From assembly GCA_045837725.1 (NCBI GenBank), contig JBEWZL010000272.1:62001-126000 (forward strand): a stretch of DNA of 64,000 nt, read 5' to 3'. Position 1 is the stretch's first letter, and each line of letters starts with the position of its first letter. A program made the translations under genes and the position numbers. Shown here one piece after another: positions 21,919-33,565 of the stretch. Below the pieces are notes generated by a model. The model saw nothing but the letters and a program-made list of their open reading frames with translations, had not been told where the DNA came from and searched no databases. This DNA comes from Vermamoeba vermiformis (taxonomy: Eukaryota; Tubulinea; Echinamoebida).

Positions 21919-24900
21919 ATGAGTTCCCACCCCAATGAAAATCACACTACAATGGATGCAGTACAAATAGAAGACACGAGCAACGCGGAGAAAGACCCGC
22001 TGGCAATATGGACTGGGTTCTATAAGAAAACCCTCGCTGAGCGGCAAGATCAACTGAAACTCCTCTACCCTCACATTGAAGAGAAACAAAACTTGCCCTT
22101 ATCGGTAATTATATCTTAATATTTTTATTTCGCATTAACAGCAATTTAATGTTGAATAGGTCGCCGATAATATGATCGAAAATTGTATTGGAAAACTCAG
22201 TTTGCCGATGGGCTTGGGCGTTAATTTTATTATTAATGGCAAGCCCTATGCTATACCAATGGTCACGGAGGAGCCTAGCGTAATTGGTAAGATTCAATTT
22301 CAACCCCCAAAGTTAATTTTTATTTGTACCGAGGGATCTTTTCCAAAATTTGAGTATTAAGAAAGGCTTTATGTATACCATATTACATTTCACTTAGTGG
22401 CTAATAAAGATGTTCTTTTAGCTGCTGCTTCCGGTGCGGCCAAAACAATTTCGGAAAACGGCGGATTTGTCGCAACTTCAACTGCAAGCGTAATGATCTC
22501 GCAGGTAAGACCATGAACATATTATTATATATTAATATTCTTGGAATAAGCGATGATATCTAGCATTTCTAACGGTATTTTAGGTACAACTGTTGGGAGT
22601 AGCAGATCCAACAGACGCGTGCAGGAAGATTAACGAGAATAAGGCCCAATTAATAGAATACGGCAACAATTGGTGCAAGAGCATGGTCAAGCGCGGAGGA
22701 GGCCTGAAAGACATTCGAGCACGAGCTATAAAATGGAATTCAGAGAAATATTATCGTGTGTACGACGATGATATCGACATGCACATCAATCTCAATGAAA
22801 AGATTAATATTGATCGCGACATACTTGCAAATAAGAACAATAGTGATGGCAGTATTATGGCCAATAACGCACTCGGAGTAGATCCGACAGCGAACGAATA
22901 CATGGTGATAGTGCATCTGCATGTAGATGTTTGCGAGGCTATGGGTGCAAATATGGTCAATAATGTGGCCGAAGGTCTCGCTCCAAAATTAGCAGATTTA
23001 GTGCATGCACGTGTTGGTAAGTGCAGCTAGTGACAAATATTTCCGTACTTGGCACGAACTAAATCTGGGTTGTAGGTATGCGAATAGTATCAAATTTATG
23101 CACGGAGCGACGAGCACGTGCTAGTTTTGAAATTCCGATCAACAAGCTGCAGTACAAATCGGCAAAAGGACCTGAAGTCGCCAAGTTAATTTTAGAAGCT
23201 TATGCTTTTGCGTGCGAAGATCCTTTCAGAGCCTCAACGCACAACAAAGGAATAATGAATGGTATGCGTTATATGAAACCATATAAGTCGTACTAACGGC
23301 ATTGTTAGGCATTGACGCTGCCGCGGTAGCGTTGGGTCAAGACTGGCGTGCCATTGAAGCCGCAGCACATACTTGGGCAGCACGGTCAGGACGATATCAG
23401 CCACTCACTCATTACAGACTCGTCAAGAGTAGACGTACTGGCGATGTGGCACTAAAAGGTACGTTAGCACAAGAGTCGTGAAGTTCATCAAAGTGGTACC
23501 CTGTGAGCGATACTAATGAGCACGTGATAGGTTGGTTAGAACTGCCACTGACGGTCGGAGTGCGTGGTGGAGCAGTGCAATCACACCCCTCACTGCGATA
23601 CTCGCACAATTTGAGCGGCAATCCTTCAGCACAAGAACTCGCGGCCATGCTTGCGTGCGTTGGTCTTGCACAGAACTTTGCCGCATTGAGAGCCTTTTCA
23701 GTTGAAGGCGGTCGTGGGCACATGGCTCTGCACTCGAGGTGCGTATGACTATGGAGTATTACTGATTAGAGATGACTTACATGTGCTGCAGAAACATCGC
23801 TATCGCGGCAGGTACACCGACAGATCTGATCTCAGAAGTGTCTGCGTACATGATCTCGCGTGAGCAGATTGACATTGACACTGCTCAAGACTACCTTCGT
23901 GCGCACGACATTCACATTCAAACGACTAAACATCGCATGGCCAAGTCCACTGCCCCGCCGAGCACTTTGTTCGTCAAACTCGAACTCTTGGGCTCGAACG
24001 TCTTTTTAAACATCTTATTCGAAACAGTTGGTACGACACTATACATGGATATTAATATCGGCTCGTATTGAAGCATTGTTTTCAGGCACGCTCGATCCCG
24101 TGCACATGAGTTTGAAGCACGATCTGCGCGACGAAACAATTCCTGCTGTACAAACTACGCTGTTCTTCGATAAGGGGCCCGCTTGGTTCCAAGAAAGGTA
24201 CGTTTATTAGTTTTACAGAATCCGATAACGGGAGGTCACGTTTTGCTAACCGATCCGATCAGATTCGAGTCTTTGAGGCACGTGTTCTGCTTGAAGTCAC
24301 TATCACCCGAGCCTCAACGTATCAATCAAAATTTGCAAATGAAGATGAAGCTCATCTCCATCTTGCTTAACATCATCACGCACAGACTGCTCGTGCTTCA
24401 CTTCGACAAGACCGAGTCCTTCATCAACTACATCTTGGCTGATGACTTGAATCCGTTAGCACTCGTCGCTGACTCAGAGCCAGAGGAGATCAAAGTCGGG
24501 TTCTCGCTCATCTTGTCTTTGTGGAACGTGTTCAAGCACAACGTTGAAGCCAATGTTGGTCTGAGAATACTGGCCAATGCACTGCTAGAAGAGCAACGAC
24601 GTGTTTTGTCGTGCTTAGTACGCGCCAAGAAGGGTAAGCTCCGCGATAAATTTCCAAAAAAAGGCAATGGTCTAATGGCTTTCTTGTTGTAGCATTGACC
24701 ACACCTGGAATGACATTCGAACACTTTATGGCCGTGCACATCAAGCGGTTACAGATCACAATGTTCTTATTGGTCGATTTATTGTCATTCTCATCGCAAT
24801 CAATCACGTGGGACAGAATTAACTTCGTGCTGAAGTTGGGAATTTTCTTCGAGTTCGAAAGTACGATAGGACACGACTTTCAAAGGTGCGTATGCTTGTT

Positions 24901-25252
24901 GCTCCAAAATCGTTCATAAACTAATCACGTGGTGCCTTGTAGGTTTGAGCGCGATGAAATGCAACAAGCACCAAATGCGTATCTGTTTTGGTTGAAAGAA
25001 ACCAAGTTGAATAATGGACCTGCAGCCCAGCAAGAGTTCATTAATCATGCACTGAGGTAGGGCTTATTGATTATTATAATGCAAGCGTGTACTAATTAAG
25101 CGCTCGGCAGAATGAACGGACATCGCAAGCAGCATCTGCTACAAGCAGAAGAGTTCTCAGATTTCTTCGACGCGAAATCATTTGTAAAATCTGAATTGGC
25201 TGTACGCAAGTTCTATCGAATTGACGAACCTGTACTGCATGCCAAGTTGTAA
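21919..25252 (+). CDS. Class II HMG-CoA reductase with long C-terminal extension
   Basis: Thirteen exons (21919-22104, 22160-22286, 22422-22504, 22584-23016, 23076-23261, 23309-23458, 23531-23738, 23792-24030, 24086-24197, 24263-24633, 24693-24885, 24943-25056, 25111-25252) sum to exactly 847 codons. Residues about 60-500 are HMG-CoA reductase of the class II, prokaryotic type: catalytic Glu in ENCIGKLSLPMGLGVNF, EEPSVIAAASGAAK, VCEAMGANMVNNVAEG, the Lys in HNKGIMNGID and the His in GRGHMALHSRNIA. All key residues are present. There is no sterol-sensing membrane domain, so it should be soluble and use NAD(P)H in mevalonate metabolism. About 340 further residues, largely helical (ILLNIITHRLLVLHF, LILSLWNVFKHNVEANVG), follow without a stop and match no family I know. 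An upstream ATG at 21744 splices out of frame, so 21919 is preferred. Confidence 0.88.
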
Positions 25253-25332
25253 ATACGAAATAAATCAATGTTCATTTGCGAGGAATCGTGCTTCCATGGA
25301 CAGTGTGTTACACATTAGAATTATTAAACACG

Positions 25333-25662
25333 TTATGGTAAGGGAATGAGAGCGATCCTCTTTTGCACGTTCCAAGTTGCCCTAAAAATCGCGCGTAAAT
25401 CTTCCGTTATCGACCTAGCCTCGTGCTTTTCTTGCAAATATTCTTTCCAGGAACAGAACACCAGGCGACGAACAGCACGGAGCACTTCGATGGCTTTCGA
25501 TTCGTCCTCCGTCAGAATCTCCTTTGTTTCCAACTTTTCTGAAAGGCGCTGCATCATTGTTTCGTGAAAATTGGAAAAATGTTGGAGGTGGTAGGGCGAG
25601 CAATCAAATTCGTCGAAGTTTGCTTGGTTGGCAAACCTGCTGAGTTCGTCTTCTATCTGCAT
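25333..25662 (-). CDS. Small helical protein of unknown function
   Basis: A single-exon frame of 109 residues runs from MQIEDELSRFANQANF to KRIALIPLP. It is acidic at the N-terminus and predicted to be all-helical (HETMMQRLSEKLETKE, ESKAIEVLRAVRRLVF, WKEYLQEKHEA). There is no signal peptide or membrane segment. I do not recognise it. Its 3' end faces the HMG-CoA reductase gene 80 bp away. Codon use looks like that of its neighbours, and the frame has no competing coding signal on the other strand, which is why I list it. It could have an undetected 5' exon. Confidence 0.5.
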   Translation of the reverse strand: MQIEDELSRFANQANFDEFDCSPYHLQHFSNFHETMMQRLSEKLETKEILTEDESKAIEVLRAVRRLVFCSWKEYLQEKHEARSITEDLRAIFRATWNVQKRIALIPLP

Positions 25663-26008
25663 CTTTGATTTAAAGGTATTACGTTTCAGAACGTACGAAG
25701 GCGTTTACCTCACAAGATTACGTTAACAAAGTTTAGCTGTAATGTGCTGTTGGTACCGAATAAAAAGGTGGGTTTGCAGTTTTGGTCAAATCGATAAATA
25801 ATTTTGCTTTCGAAAAATTACCCCTCATAAAGTGAGCCTTAAAAGGTGGACCAGTCAACGGTGTTTGGACTGGTACATCGGTGTTTGGAAAGGCATCAAC
25901 CGTCTTGCTCACGTGGGTTGAGTTCTAGCGTAGATCTCCATTTGTGGTAATTTTCTTTGCCGAACGGTGTGCTCATTTTGCTTTATCTTTTGATTACATA
26001 TAACACCA

Positions 26009-27576
26009 ATGGCGTTATTTGTTGGTCGAGTTTCTTCATCAGTCCGCTCGAAGGATATTGAGGTGAGTAAATTTTCTTGGGCTACATCTTGTGATTGCAT
26101 TGTGGCTCTGCTGATCCGATTGATATTAACGCCAATAAATAGGATTTATTCCGTAAATATGGTCCTTTGAAACGCTGTGAGGTTAAGGGCACCTACGCCT
26201 TCGTCACTTACGATGACGATAGAGACGCAGAAGATGCTATTAAAGATCTTCAAGGACACGATCTTTATGGCTCCAGGTAATTATATAATACATATTAAAA
26301 TTATTTATAATTATTTAACTCGAAATTGTCGAACTTACGTAACCTTTTCAGAATCAACATCGAATGGGCTAAAGGCAGTGGTCGTTACAGCGATAGTGGT
26401 CGTAGCAACAGAAGGTATTATATTATCCTGGTCATATTTATAGTTGTAAACTAATATTTGCAATTAAGCGACCGTGACGACAAGAGATGCTTCACTTGTG
26501 GTGAGCGCGGACATTTTGCTCGTGATTGCAGACGCTCCAGAAGGTAAATTTTACATACCATAATATATTGCTATAGTATTACAGTATATTCGTATATTTT
26601 TCAAACGCTAAATCATTATTTTATCAAATCCAGAAGAAGCAGATCAAGATCTCGCAGCCGTAGAAGAAGAAGCAGATCTAGATCGAAATCGAGATCAAGA
26701 AGCAGAGATAGAAGGTACTTTTTACTATAATCTTATTTTAAAATCCTTCTAACGTTTAATCGAATCCAGAAGAAGCAGATCAAGATCCAGATCAAGAGAC
26801 AGACGCAGAGAGCGAAGCAGATCTCGCTCGAGAGGCAGAGACCGCAGCAAGGACAGACGCAGCAAAGAGCGAAGCAAGAGGTATGTACATAAGGCATAAT
26901 AAGTCTTTGAGTATTGTACTAATAAGTATATTTTAGCCGTGAGCGCAGTGCTGAAAGGTAATTAACGAAACAAAAATTCAATTAGAAATTAGCGTTAGAC
27001 TACGTTAATATATCACGTAGTATAATGCCTATTTTCAACATTAATATTCAATATGATAATTTTTTTAGTCCGGCATCTCTTGTTGTGCGGAGGCCGTTGT
27101 GAGATCCAGGCCAATAGATCTGCCGCCAAAATTCATCAATCTGTCTTTAGCTCAATCAGGAGGCCCGTTTAATTTTGCGCGCGTTGCCCAGAGCCTTATT
27201 ATTATTTCATTTCCATAATTATTTTTTTTTTTGCGATCCAAGCGGATGCCGCCCGCCACCAGTCGCCTTGCGCTTCAATTGCTTGCAAGTGGTCGGTCGT
27301 TGCCTCCACGAGCACTTCAAAATTTAAACCGCGCTTCGTTGCCGTGGCCTCCATTCCAAATTTGGTAACCTCAAAGTACCCTCGACTAATCTTTGCATTT
27401 ATTCTTCTAGGGAACGCTCCGCTTCTCGCTCGCGCAGCAGAGGCCGCAAGAGAGAGCGCAGTGCTAGTCCTGTACGCGAGGACGAGCCTGATGCGAAGAG
27501 ACAAAAGTTGAGTCCGAGCGGTGGTGACGCAGAACAACAAGCTCCCGCTGATGAGACTTCGCACAAAGAGGACTAA
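26009..27576 (+). CDS. SR splicing factor with RRM and CCHC zinc knuckle
   Basis: Exons 26009-26062, 26143-26276, 26352-26414, 26469-26543, 26634-26714, 26770-26880, 26937-26957 and 27411-27576 give 234 residues. An N-terminal RRM (ALFVGRVSS as RNP2, GTYAFVTYDD as RNP1) is followed by a CCHC knuckle (CFTCGERGHFARDC) and an Arg-Ser domain (about 90 residues of RS/RD repeats), then an acidic tail. This order matches SRSF7/9G8 and plant RSZ proteins, which bind exonic enhancers and shuttle with mRNA. Several RS-coding exons begin and end within nearly identical RRSRSRS words. The last intron (453 bp) is far longer than the rest and is treated separately. The start Met is followed directly by the RRM, as is normal. 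Confidence 0.93.
26958..27410 (+). promoter_or_regulatory. Long last intron of the SR gene, possible regulated splicing
   Basis: This 453-bp intron is five or more times longer than the others of the gene. After a T-run it contains an internal acceptor (TTTTTTTAG near 27069) that, if used, would continue the frame for about ten codons and then meet a stop (near 27100). That is the layout of a poison exon, which many SR genes use to limit their own level. A matching internal donor was not identified with confidence. Confidence 0.35.
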
Positions 27577-28063
27577 AGTATTCGTATATAAGACCGGTCT
27601 TATTGATAATTATAATATTTTTGTTCCACAGCTCTAATTTTGCGTTTAATAAAAATAAATTTTCCTAGTAACTTGCAGCGCGTGTCATTGTAGCAGCAAT
27701 AGACCTGTTATTACAAGGAGTTCACTAAAGTTTGTTACTGAATTGTTTGCAGCTATCAGTCACTACCTCCCAGGCAAAATTGTCTGGTGATAACAGCCTC
27801 ATCTTACAAGCTAGAATGGTGTATTACCACATCTGTGGCAGATGAGTTGATATTGGCAGCGTGCAGCTACTCATTACCATCGGTTGCAAAGAGAGTGAGC
27901 TCTGATTTCTTTCGCTGGTCTTCAGCATAAGCAGGTACTATCCTTAAGAATTGGACATTCTCAAAGGAAGAAATATAACGGCGTCGTGGTTGTCATAAGG
28001 TTTTGACCCTTGACTGCAGCAATGTATAACAACAAAATTCTAGCTTTATTCGAGTCAGTGGGA
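27577..28063. other. Gap between convergent genes; possible small RNA
   Basis: The 487 bp between the stops of the SR and coiled-coil genes are less AT-rich than usual around 27740-27960. A hairpin with arms CCAGGCA and TGTCTGG (one G-T pair; about 27771-27789) and a box-C-like word GTGATAA with a later CTGA were noticed. No known RNA family is recognised, and no open frame is convincing. Confidence 0.25.
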
Positions 28064-29551
28064 CTAGGACTGTGTCTCGTTAGTGCTGGTCGGTGTGAGT
28101 GGCGCCGAGACTGTGTTTGAATTCGACAGCGAGGTGTTGGCACTGCTGTTCTCGAGCTTCAGCTTGTTGAGCTCTTTTTGCGTGGAGTTCAATTGAATCT
28201 TGAGCAATGTGTTCTCTTTTTCGAGCTTCACAAAACGTTGTTCCTATTCGCACGAATGGATCAGATCCCGTTACGTTAAAATAGAGCGGAAATATTTAAA
28301 TATAAAAGTACTACTATTAATAGTATCACATTTAAGTTATTTGCTACAGCTAATGACATCCACTAGAGGTTGGTAAAAAAAAGAATTTGGTACATCCGCG
28401 TCAAGAGGCAGAACAAAAGTGTTGTTATGGTATTATAGGTGCTTATTATATTCAAATAATACGTACCCAAATCTCAGCGATTTCGTTCCAACTCTTCAAC
28501 AGCTCGTTCTTTTCGCTGATTCGAAGCGCGAGTAATTTGTTCTCGGCTGTTAATCGATCGACCTCCAACTGTTTCTGACCAATATCTTCTTGCAAATCGT
28601 TGATTTTCTATTTATAACCGCCAATCAGTATCGATTATAATGTATTATATTCGTAAAATTGTAATACTAAGCTATAAAAAGTCGCGTAAAGTAGCGATCT
28701 GGATCGAGTTACAGATCTCGAAATTTACGAATCGTGCAATTGTAAGAATATAATAATATGACTATAATATTATACGCCGTATACTTATGATCGTGTATAA
28801 TCACTTACTTGCAAATGTTTCTTGGACAAAAAGTTGATCAGATCCAAGATCTTGGTATTAGGCGCGACTTCGCCCGTATTATTAACATCAATATTATTCG
28901 TATTATTATCACTCGTCTTTTGTTCATTTCGTCGAATATAATCGGTCATTTCTTCTTTAGTTCTTTCGCATTCTTTTTTCCAGTACTCGCTCAGCTGTTC
29001 TTTTTGCACATTTGCATTTTGTAATAAAGAAATATTTTCGCGCAGTGATTTATTTTCGTTGTTGACTTGTTCTAGCTCTTTGTTTTTTTCCTAAGTAATT
29101 TCAAAATTATCAGTCGGTATTTCGATAATTAGGGAGGTAATGGTACGCTATATTATTGTATTATTATTTAATGATTTGTTATTAATCGTATTAAAAAGAA
29201 TTAAGTGGCATCTAGATCAGCGAAAAATATCTTTTCACGTCATGGTCTAAAAAATGCCGAAAAAATACAATAATAACTATTATAATACATCACGATTATT
29301 TAACGAATTATTATTGATAAATAAGCTCGTGACAGCGACATTTCAAATCTAATTTTTTCATTGTATTTTGTATTTACCTCTAACTCGACTTTAGCCTGTG
29401 CAAGTTGATCTTTGACAACTGCAAACTCACGTTGAACAGTAGTCAACTCCAATAACGAGCTGCTCAATTTATTGAAGATGTCCGAAGGAACTTGCTCGAA
29501 CACATTCGTTGCGTTGCCCGTAGTTTGCTTAGCAGGCGTTGTAACTGACAT
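28064..29551 (-). CDS. Coiled-coil protein of unknown function
   Basis: Four exons (29378-29551, 28809-29090, 28467-28607, 28064-28243), all in phase 0, give 258 residues. After a short N-terminus (MSVTTPAKQ) almost the whole chain is heptad-like: LLELTTVQREFAVVKDQL, KELEQVNNENKSLRENI, QLEVDRLTAENKLLALRI and KLEKENTLLKIQLNS. An Asn-rich linker interrupts it in exon 2. The tail is Ser/Thr/Asn-rich. No motor, zinc finger or membrane segment is present. It looks like a cytoskeletal, centrosomal or vesicle-tether protein, but coiled coils alone do not allow a family call. The exon-intron boundaries all fall between codons, which may reflect growth by exon duplication. Confidence 0.75.
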
Positions 29552-30024
29552 ACTAAATGTTTGAATACTGGTGTTATATATTAACAATATCAATGATAAT
29601 TAGTTCAGCACCAAACAAACTTTTTCAGCAGCGCGGGAATTTTTGGGTTGAGATCTCCTCTTCGCAGTAAGATTTTCAGGCCCTAATTATCGTTGTAGTC
29701 CTATAAAATAATTGATAAGGCGATTTTACAAATGAATTTCCGTTTATTTACAAAAATGGCGGCTGTTTCAGATCTGATTAGCTCTAGCATCAGAATTACA
29801 GCCCCACGAGCTTTATACAACAAGTTTAAATAAAAGATCATAAATATATTGGTTATGGCGCTTAAATCTTTGTGATTGACTGACAAGAGACATTCGCCAA
29901 AGATTCTTCACGTCTTGTGGCTAAATCTGCCTTGATTTGCTCTATTTACATTCGATAGTGCTATATTTTGAGTGATTAATATCGTTATAATTATATGATG
30001 GCTTAAGAGACTTACGGGACTTCA
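29552..30024. other. Intergenic, AT-rich, possible 3' UTR intron
   Basis: No gene is supported. A GTAAGT donor lies ten bases past the stop of the gene at 30025-30460 (donor at 30015 on the minus strand), with possible acceptors 70 or more bases on, so the 3' UTR of that gene may be spliced. A 61-codon open frame at 29701-29886 has no coding character. Confidence 0.4.
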
Positions 30025-30460
30025 CTAGATGTCCCATCTGTTCGCATCGGAGGATCTTCCTTGCCTTTTCTTGATCCCTCTGCAAACAAATAACGTGCCA
30101 ATTGTAATTACCACTAAGATGGTGATAGGCACGAATAATATAACAAGCTCTTTGATATGTCTATCGTCTGGAATCGGGCACGAACACATGCAGTCAAATT
30201 CCGAGCCAAGATCCGTGCAGAAGTGATCATCGTCCGAACAATACGACAAACATACGCTTTTACATCGATCACAGTTCTGGATGGCTAAATATTTTGGATT
30301 TAATAAGATGGGACAGTATGTAAGATATCGCAAATAATTTTAATTAGCAAATAATTATTATTTAATCTGTTGGATAAGTTTACGTACGAAAACTAACGGC
30401 TAAGTGCACGAGTGACAGTATTATAACGAGTGCTGGTACTATTGAGCTCATTATTGACAT
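30025..30460 (-). CDS. Small Cys-rich type I membrane protein
   Basis: Two exons (30388-30460, 30025-30284) give 110 residues. A signal peptide (MSIMSSIVPALVIILSLVHL) is followed by a short ectodomain with nine cysteines in about 35 residues (NCDRCKSVCLSYCSDDDHFC, FDCMCSCP), one hydrophobic membrane helix (LVILFVPITILVVITIGTLF) and a basic cytoplasmic tail (CRGIKKRQGRSSDAN). The order is that of a small single-pass surface or endomembrane receptor. I do not recognise the cysteine pattern as EGF, knottin or another named module. The exons join cleanly and rebuild Phe-Pro across the junction. It is transcribed away from SHQ1, with a 326-bp shared promoter gap (30461-30786). Confidence 0.75.
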
Positions 30461-30786
30461 TGAGCTTTAGATTTGATTTTGTGTTGGGAGCGGCGCGCGA
30501 CAAGAGCTGTTGTGCTATTGTGTGTCGTAGCAAGCATATAATAATTATGCGTAACGTCGCGTGTGATTCTCAGGTCTTTTCGTCACGATAATAAACGAAG
30601 AAAAAGCGAACATTTTGCTTCTAGAACACAACCGAGATCTAGTTCTTTTTCGATAACGCAAGATGAAGGATATTGATAATATTACATCTACTGATTGTGA
30701 AACGCCATGAGAGAACATGCGTTTGTGAATTGGTGGTCATAATTTTCGCGTGCAAATCCTGGATTTCATTTTGTCGAGCAATCAAG

Positions 30787-33378
30787 ATGATAACACCTCA
30801 ATTTAGCGTCGGACAAGATGAAGAGTTCGTAGTGGTTACTATGAAAGTGAAGTATATCCGAGTAAGTGAAGAGAATCTGCTTTTGGACACGATCGTAATC
30901 CGAATCTAAATTATTAATTAATTAGGCTCAAAATTGCGAAATAGACATTGATAATGAAGACTTCAAATTCTATTGCAAGCCGTATATCCTCAAGTAAGTA
31001 AATTCATACACGATCAGGTTTTGGATCGCACTTCAAATTATCCTGAAAAATATCCAAAAATATTATAGTAATGGCAAAGCGTCTAAATTAATAAATAATC
31101 GCTTAATCGGGAAAAATAACTCATTGGATCTTTTTTCTGGATCGGATTCAAAAATTTCTTTTCAAATTTTCTTATTAACCCGTTACAAATATTATAGACT
31201 TCATTTTCCACACCCCCTCGTCGAGGACGGACGCGAGCATGCTTCATATGATGTAGATAAGGGCGAGTTAATCGTCAAACTTCCAAAACAAGTATGAGAT
31301 TTTTATATGCAGCACTATTAGCGTCTTAATACTAATATGCATTGCTTATTTAGGAAAAAGGACTATTTTTCCCGCATTTAGACATGCTTAATACGCTCAT
31401 TGCAAATAAACCCAAACAAGGGGACAAAATGACCGACAGACCTGCCATTCAAATTGTCGATAAGAACAACAATACTTATGGTAATCAATACACTTTATTA
31501 GATATAGTATAGCAGAGACTAATATTGTTTTGTCGTTTAGAGCTGCAAGAAGATTCAGACGGTGAAATTGATTGGTCCATTGAACCGACCAAAGACGAGG
31601 AGGCAAAGGTATGTAAATTATTATGGCACTTAAAATTATATTATTAGATGTTATTTGAATGGTTATTAATATTATTTATAGCCATTGGACTCGTCCGAGT
31701 TGCTCGGCAAAGTCAAGTACGGATTCAACGATCAATTTTACGATTTCTTCTCGCACATTCAGGTACGCATAGATAAGCTACATATAACGATGATAAGGGT
31801 ATTAATAAGAAATACTATAATAGGAGAGCGTATCAGAAGTCATTGAGAATCCAAACCCTGATAAAATTCCCGTTGCTGAACGTCGCCAAATGCGTTTGCA
31901 AATGGAAGACGATAAATTTGACCCTGAACACTACATGTACGTAAAAGGAAATATTTTATTAATTTTATTATCGGTCGAACGAAATTTCAAAAATGGACTG
32001 AAACTTTTTTTTGTACAGGGGCGATTTTATCTTAGATAGAGATATTAAGCCTGCTATTGATTATGTACCTATATGGGACCAACAATTGAAGAAGAAAAAA
32101 GAGTTGATGGTGCAAGCAGATCTGAACAAATTGTCCATCGATAACACGCAAGAAATTATCGACAAGATCCGCGCCGAAGAATCTGCAAATATTACCACGG
32201 AATCAAATGCTAATACTAATGCAAATGGTGCTGTCGAGAAGGTACCTGAGCCTATTGTCGAGGTGTCGCAAAAAGTTGAGGCCTCGGAGGTTGAAGCTGA
32301 AGATCCGACTTTGCCTCCCTTAATAGCCCCAACAATCAATACTAATCAACTGCAATCAATCAATCCAAATGATTTGTTCAGCATCAGTATCGTTAAAGCA
32401 CCCACTGAGCCGCAACAAGTGTCTTCACCTGTTGAAACTACCACGACCAGTTCAAATGCCACGAGCAACGTCAACACGATCTTACTGACGCAACAAAAGA
32501 TTGAAGAAGAAACAGTGCCTATTACTGACCTTGAAAAAGAAATTTTGATTTCATTGCCTAAACGCGAGTGTACGTAGATCTAGCGCGATTAATCTCGAAA
32601 AATTGAGTAGACTAATGATTAATATTTATGAATATAGATATTATCGAGGACGAGAGACCGATATTTTTAGGTCTTATTGACTTGCTCTATTGTTACGCTT
32701 ACAACGTGCGCACGACATTAGGTAGATCTCGCACTTTAATTTTAACTCTTCTATGGCAGACTTACTCATCGATACTATTATACTAGGTGATAATACTGTT
32801 GAGTCAGCGTGGACTATTGCTCGTCTGTCTCCTACATTGTCGTGGTTCGATGTAAGTTTGACACTTTGTGACACGTGTCAACGCTAGTTTTGTTCGTACT
32901 CATCTGATATCGATAGAAATTCTCGACACCTGCTGAAGTGATCCAAGCATGTATTAGAAGAGCTTTGTGCTATCCTTTGTACCGACACTTCGAGTTGGCG
33001 AAAAAAGTCGTTCAGGATGTGGTCACCATTCTCAAACTCGGCAAGAGATCGATATTGAAGTGCTTAATCGACATGAAGCATATCTTCGATCGCAGCGAGA
33101 TATTCCACTCGATGAGCAGACTTTACATCGACCACTATTGCTTGTGGATCCAACGCATCAGGTAACGACGCGATGAAATTCCTTTCATCATTTTATTTTC
33201 GCGCTGAATTTTACTGAAACTTTGTTCTTTAATTAGCAAAAAGAAAATTGCAGCGTTGAAACGCGAATTGAAGAAGGTTGAAGTTACCAAAAATGACTTT
33301 GCGGACTGGGATCTTGTCGGTTGTGAAGAGATCGCGAATGAAGAACGCGAAAACATTATGCAGTACGCTGACCAATAA
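30787..33378 (+). CDS. SHQ1: H/ACA snoRNP assembly factor SHQ1
   Basis: Twelve exons (30787-30861, 30926-30993, 31198-31291, 31354-31480, 31541-31608, 31682-31762, 31824-31936, 32019-32569, 32638-32721, 32787-32851, 32917-33161, 33237-33378) give 570 residues. The N-terminal CS domain is typical: MITPQFSVGQDEEFVVVTMK, FKFYCKPYILKLHFPHPLVE and SYDVDKGELIVKLPK. The Shq1 helical domain follows, split by an Asn/Thr/Pro-rich insert of about 150 residues: LLGKVKYGFNDQFYDFF, GLIDLLYCYAYNVRTTLG, SAWTIARLSPTLSWFD, CIRRALCYPLYRHFELA. SHQ1 is the chaperone that holds dyskerin/Cbf5 before H/ACA RNP assembly. The long insert, coded by exon 8, is not common in yeast or human SHQ1 and is probably disordered. 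Confidence 0.95.
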
Positions 33379-33565
33379 ATAAACGATGATATTTCGGATA
33401 GCCCCGACAATTAAGTCGCAAATAATATCAATTAAGTCACTGCCCAAGAAAATTTATTTGTGTTGGAAGAAAAAAAGTTATTTGATATCTTTAAAGTAGA
33501 TCTGACCAGCCATTATTAATAAAGATCGATTACTAGCACCTCAATCGATCTTTGATTAAATCATA

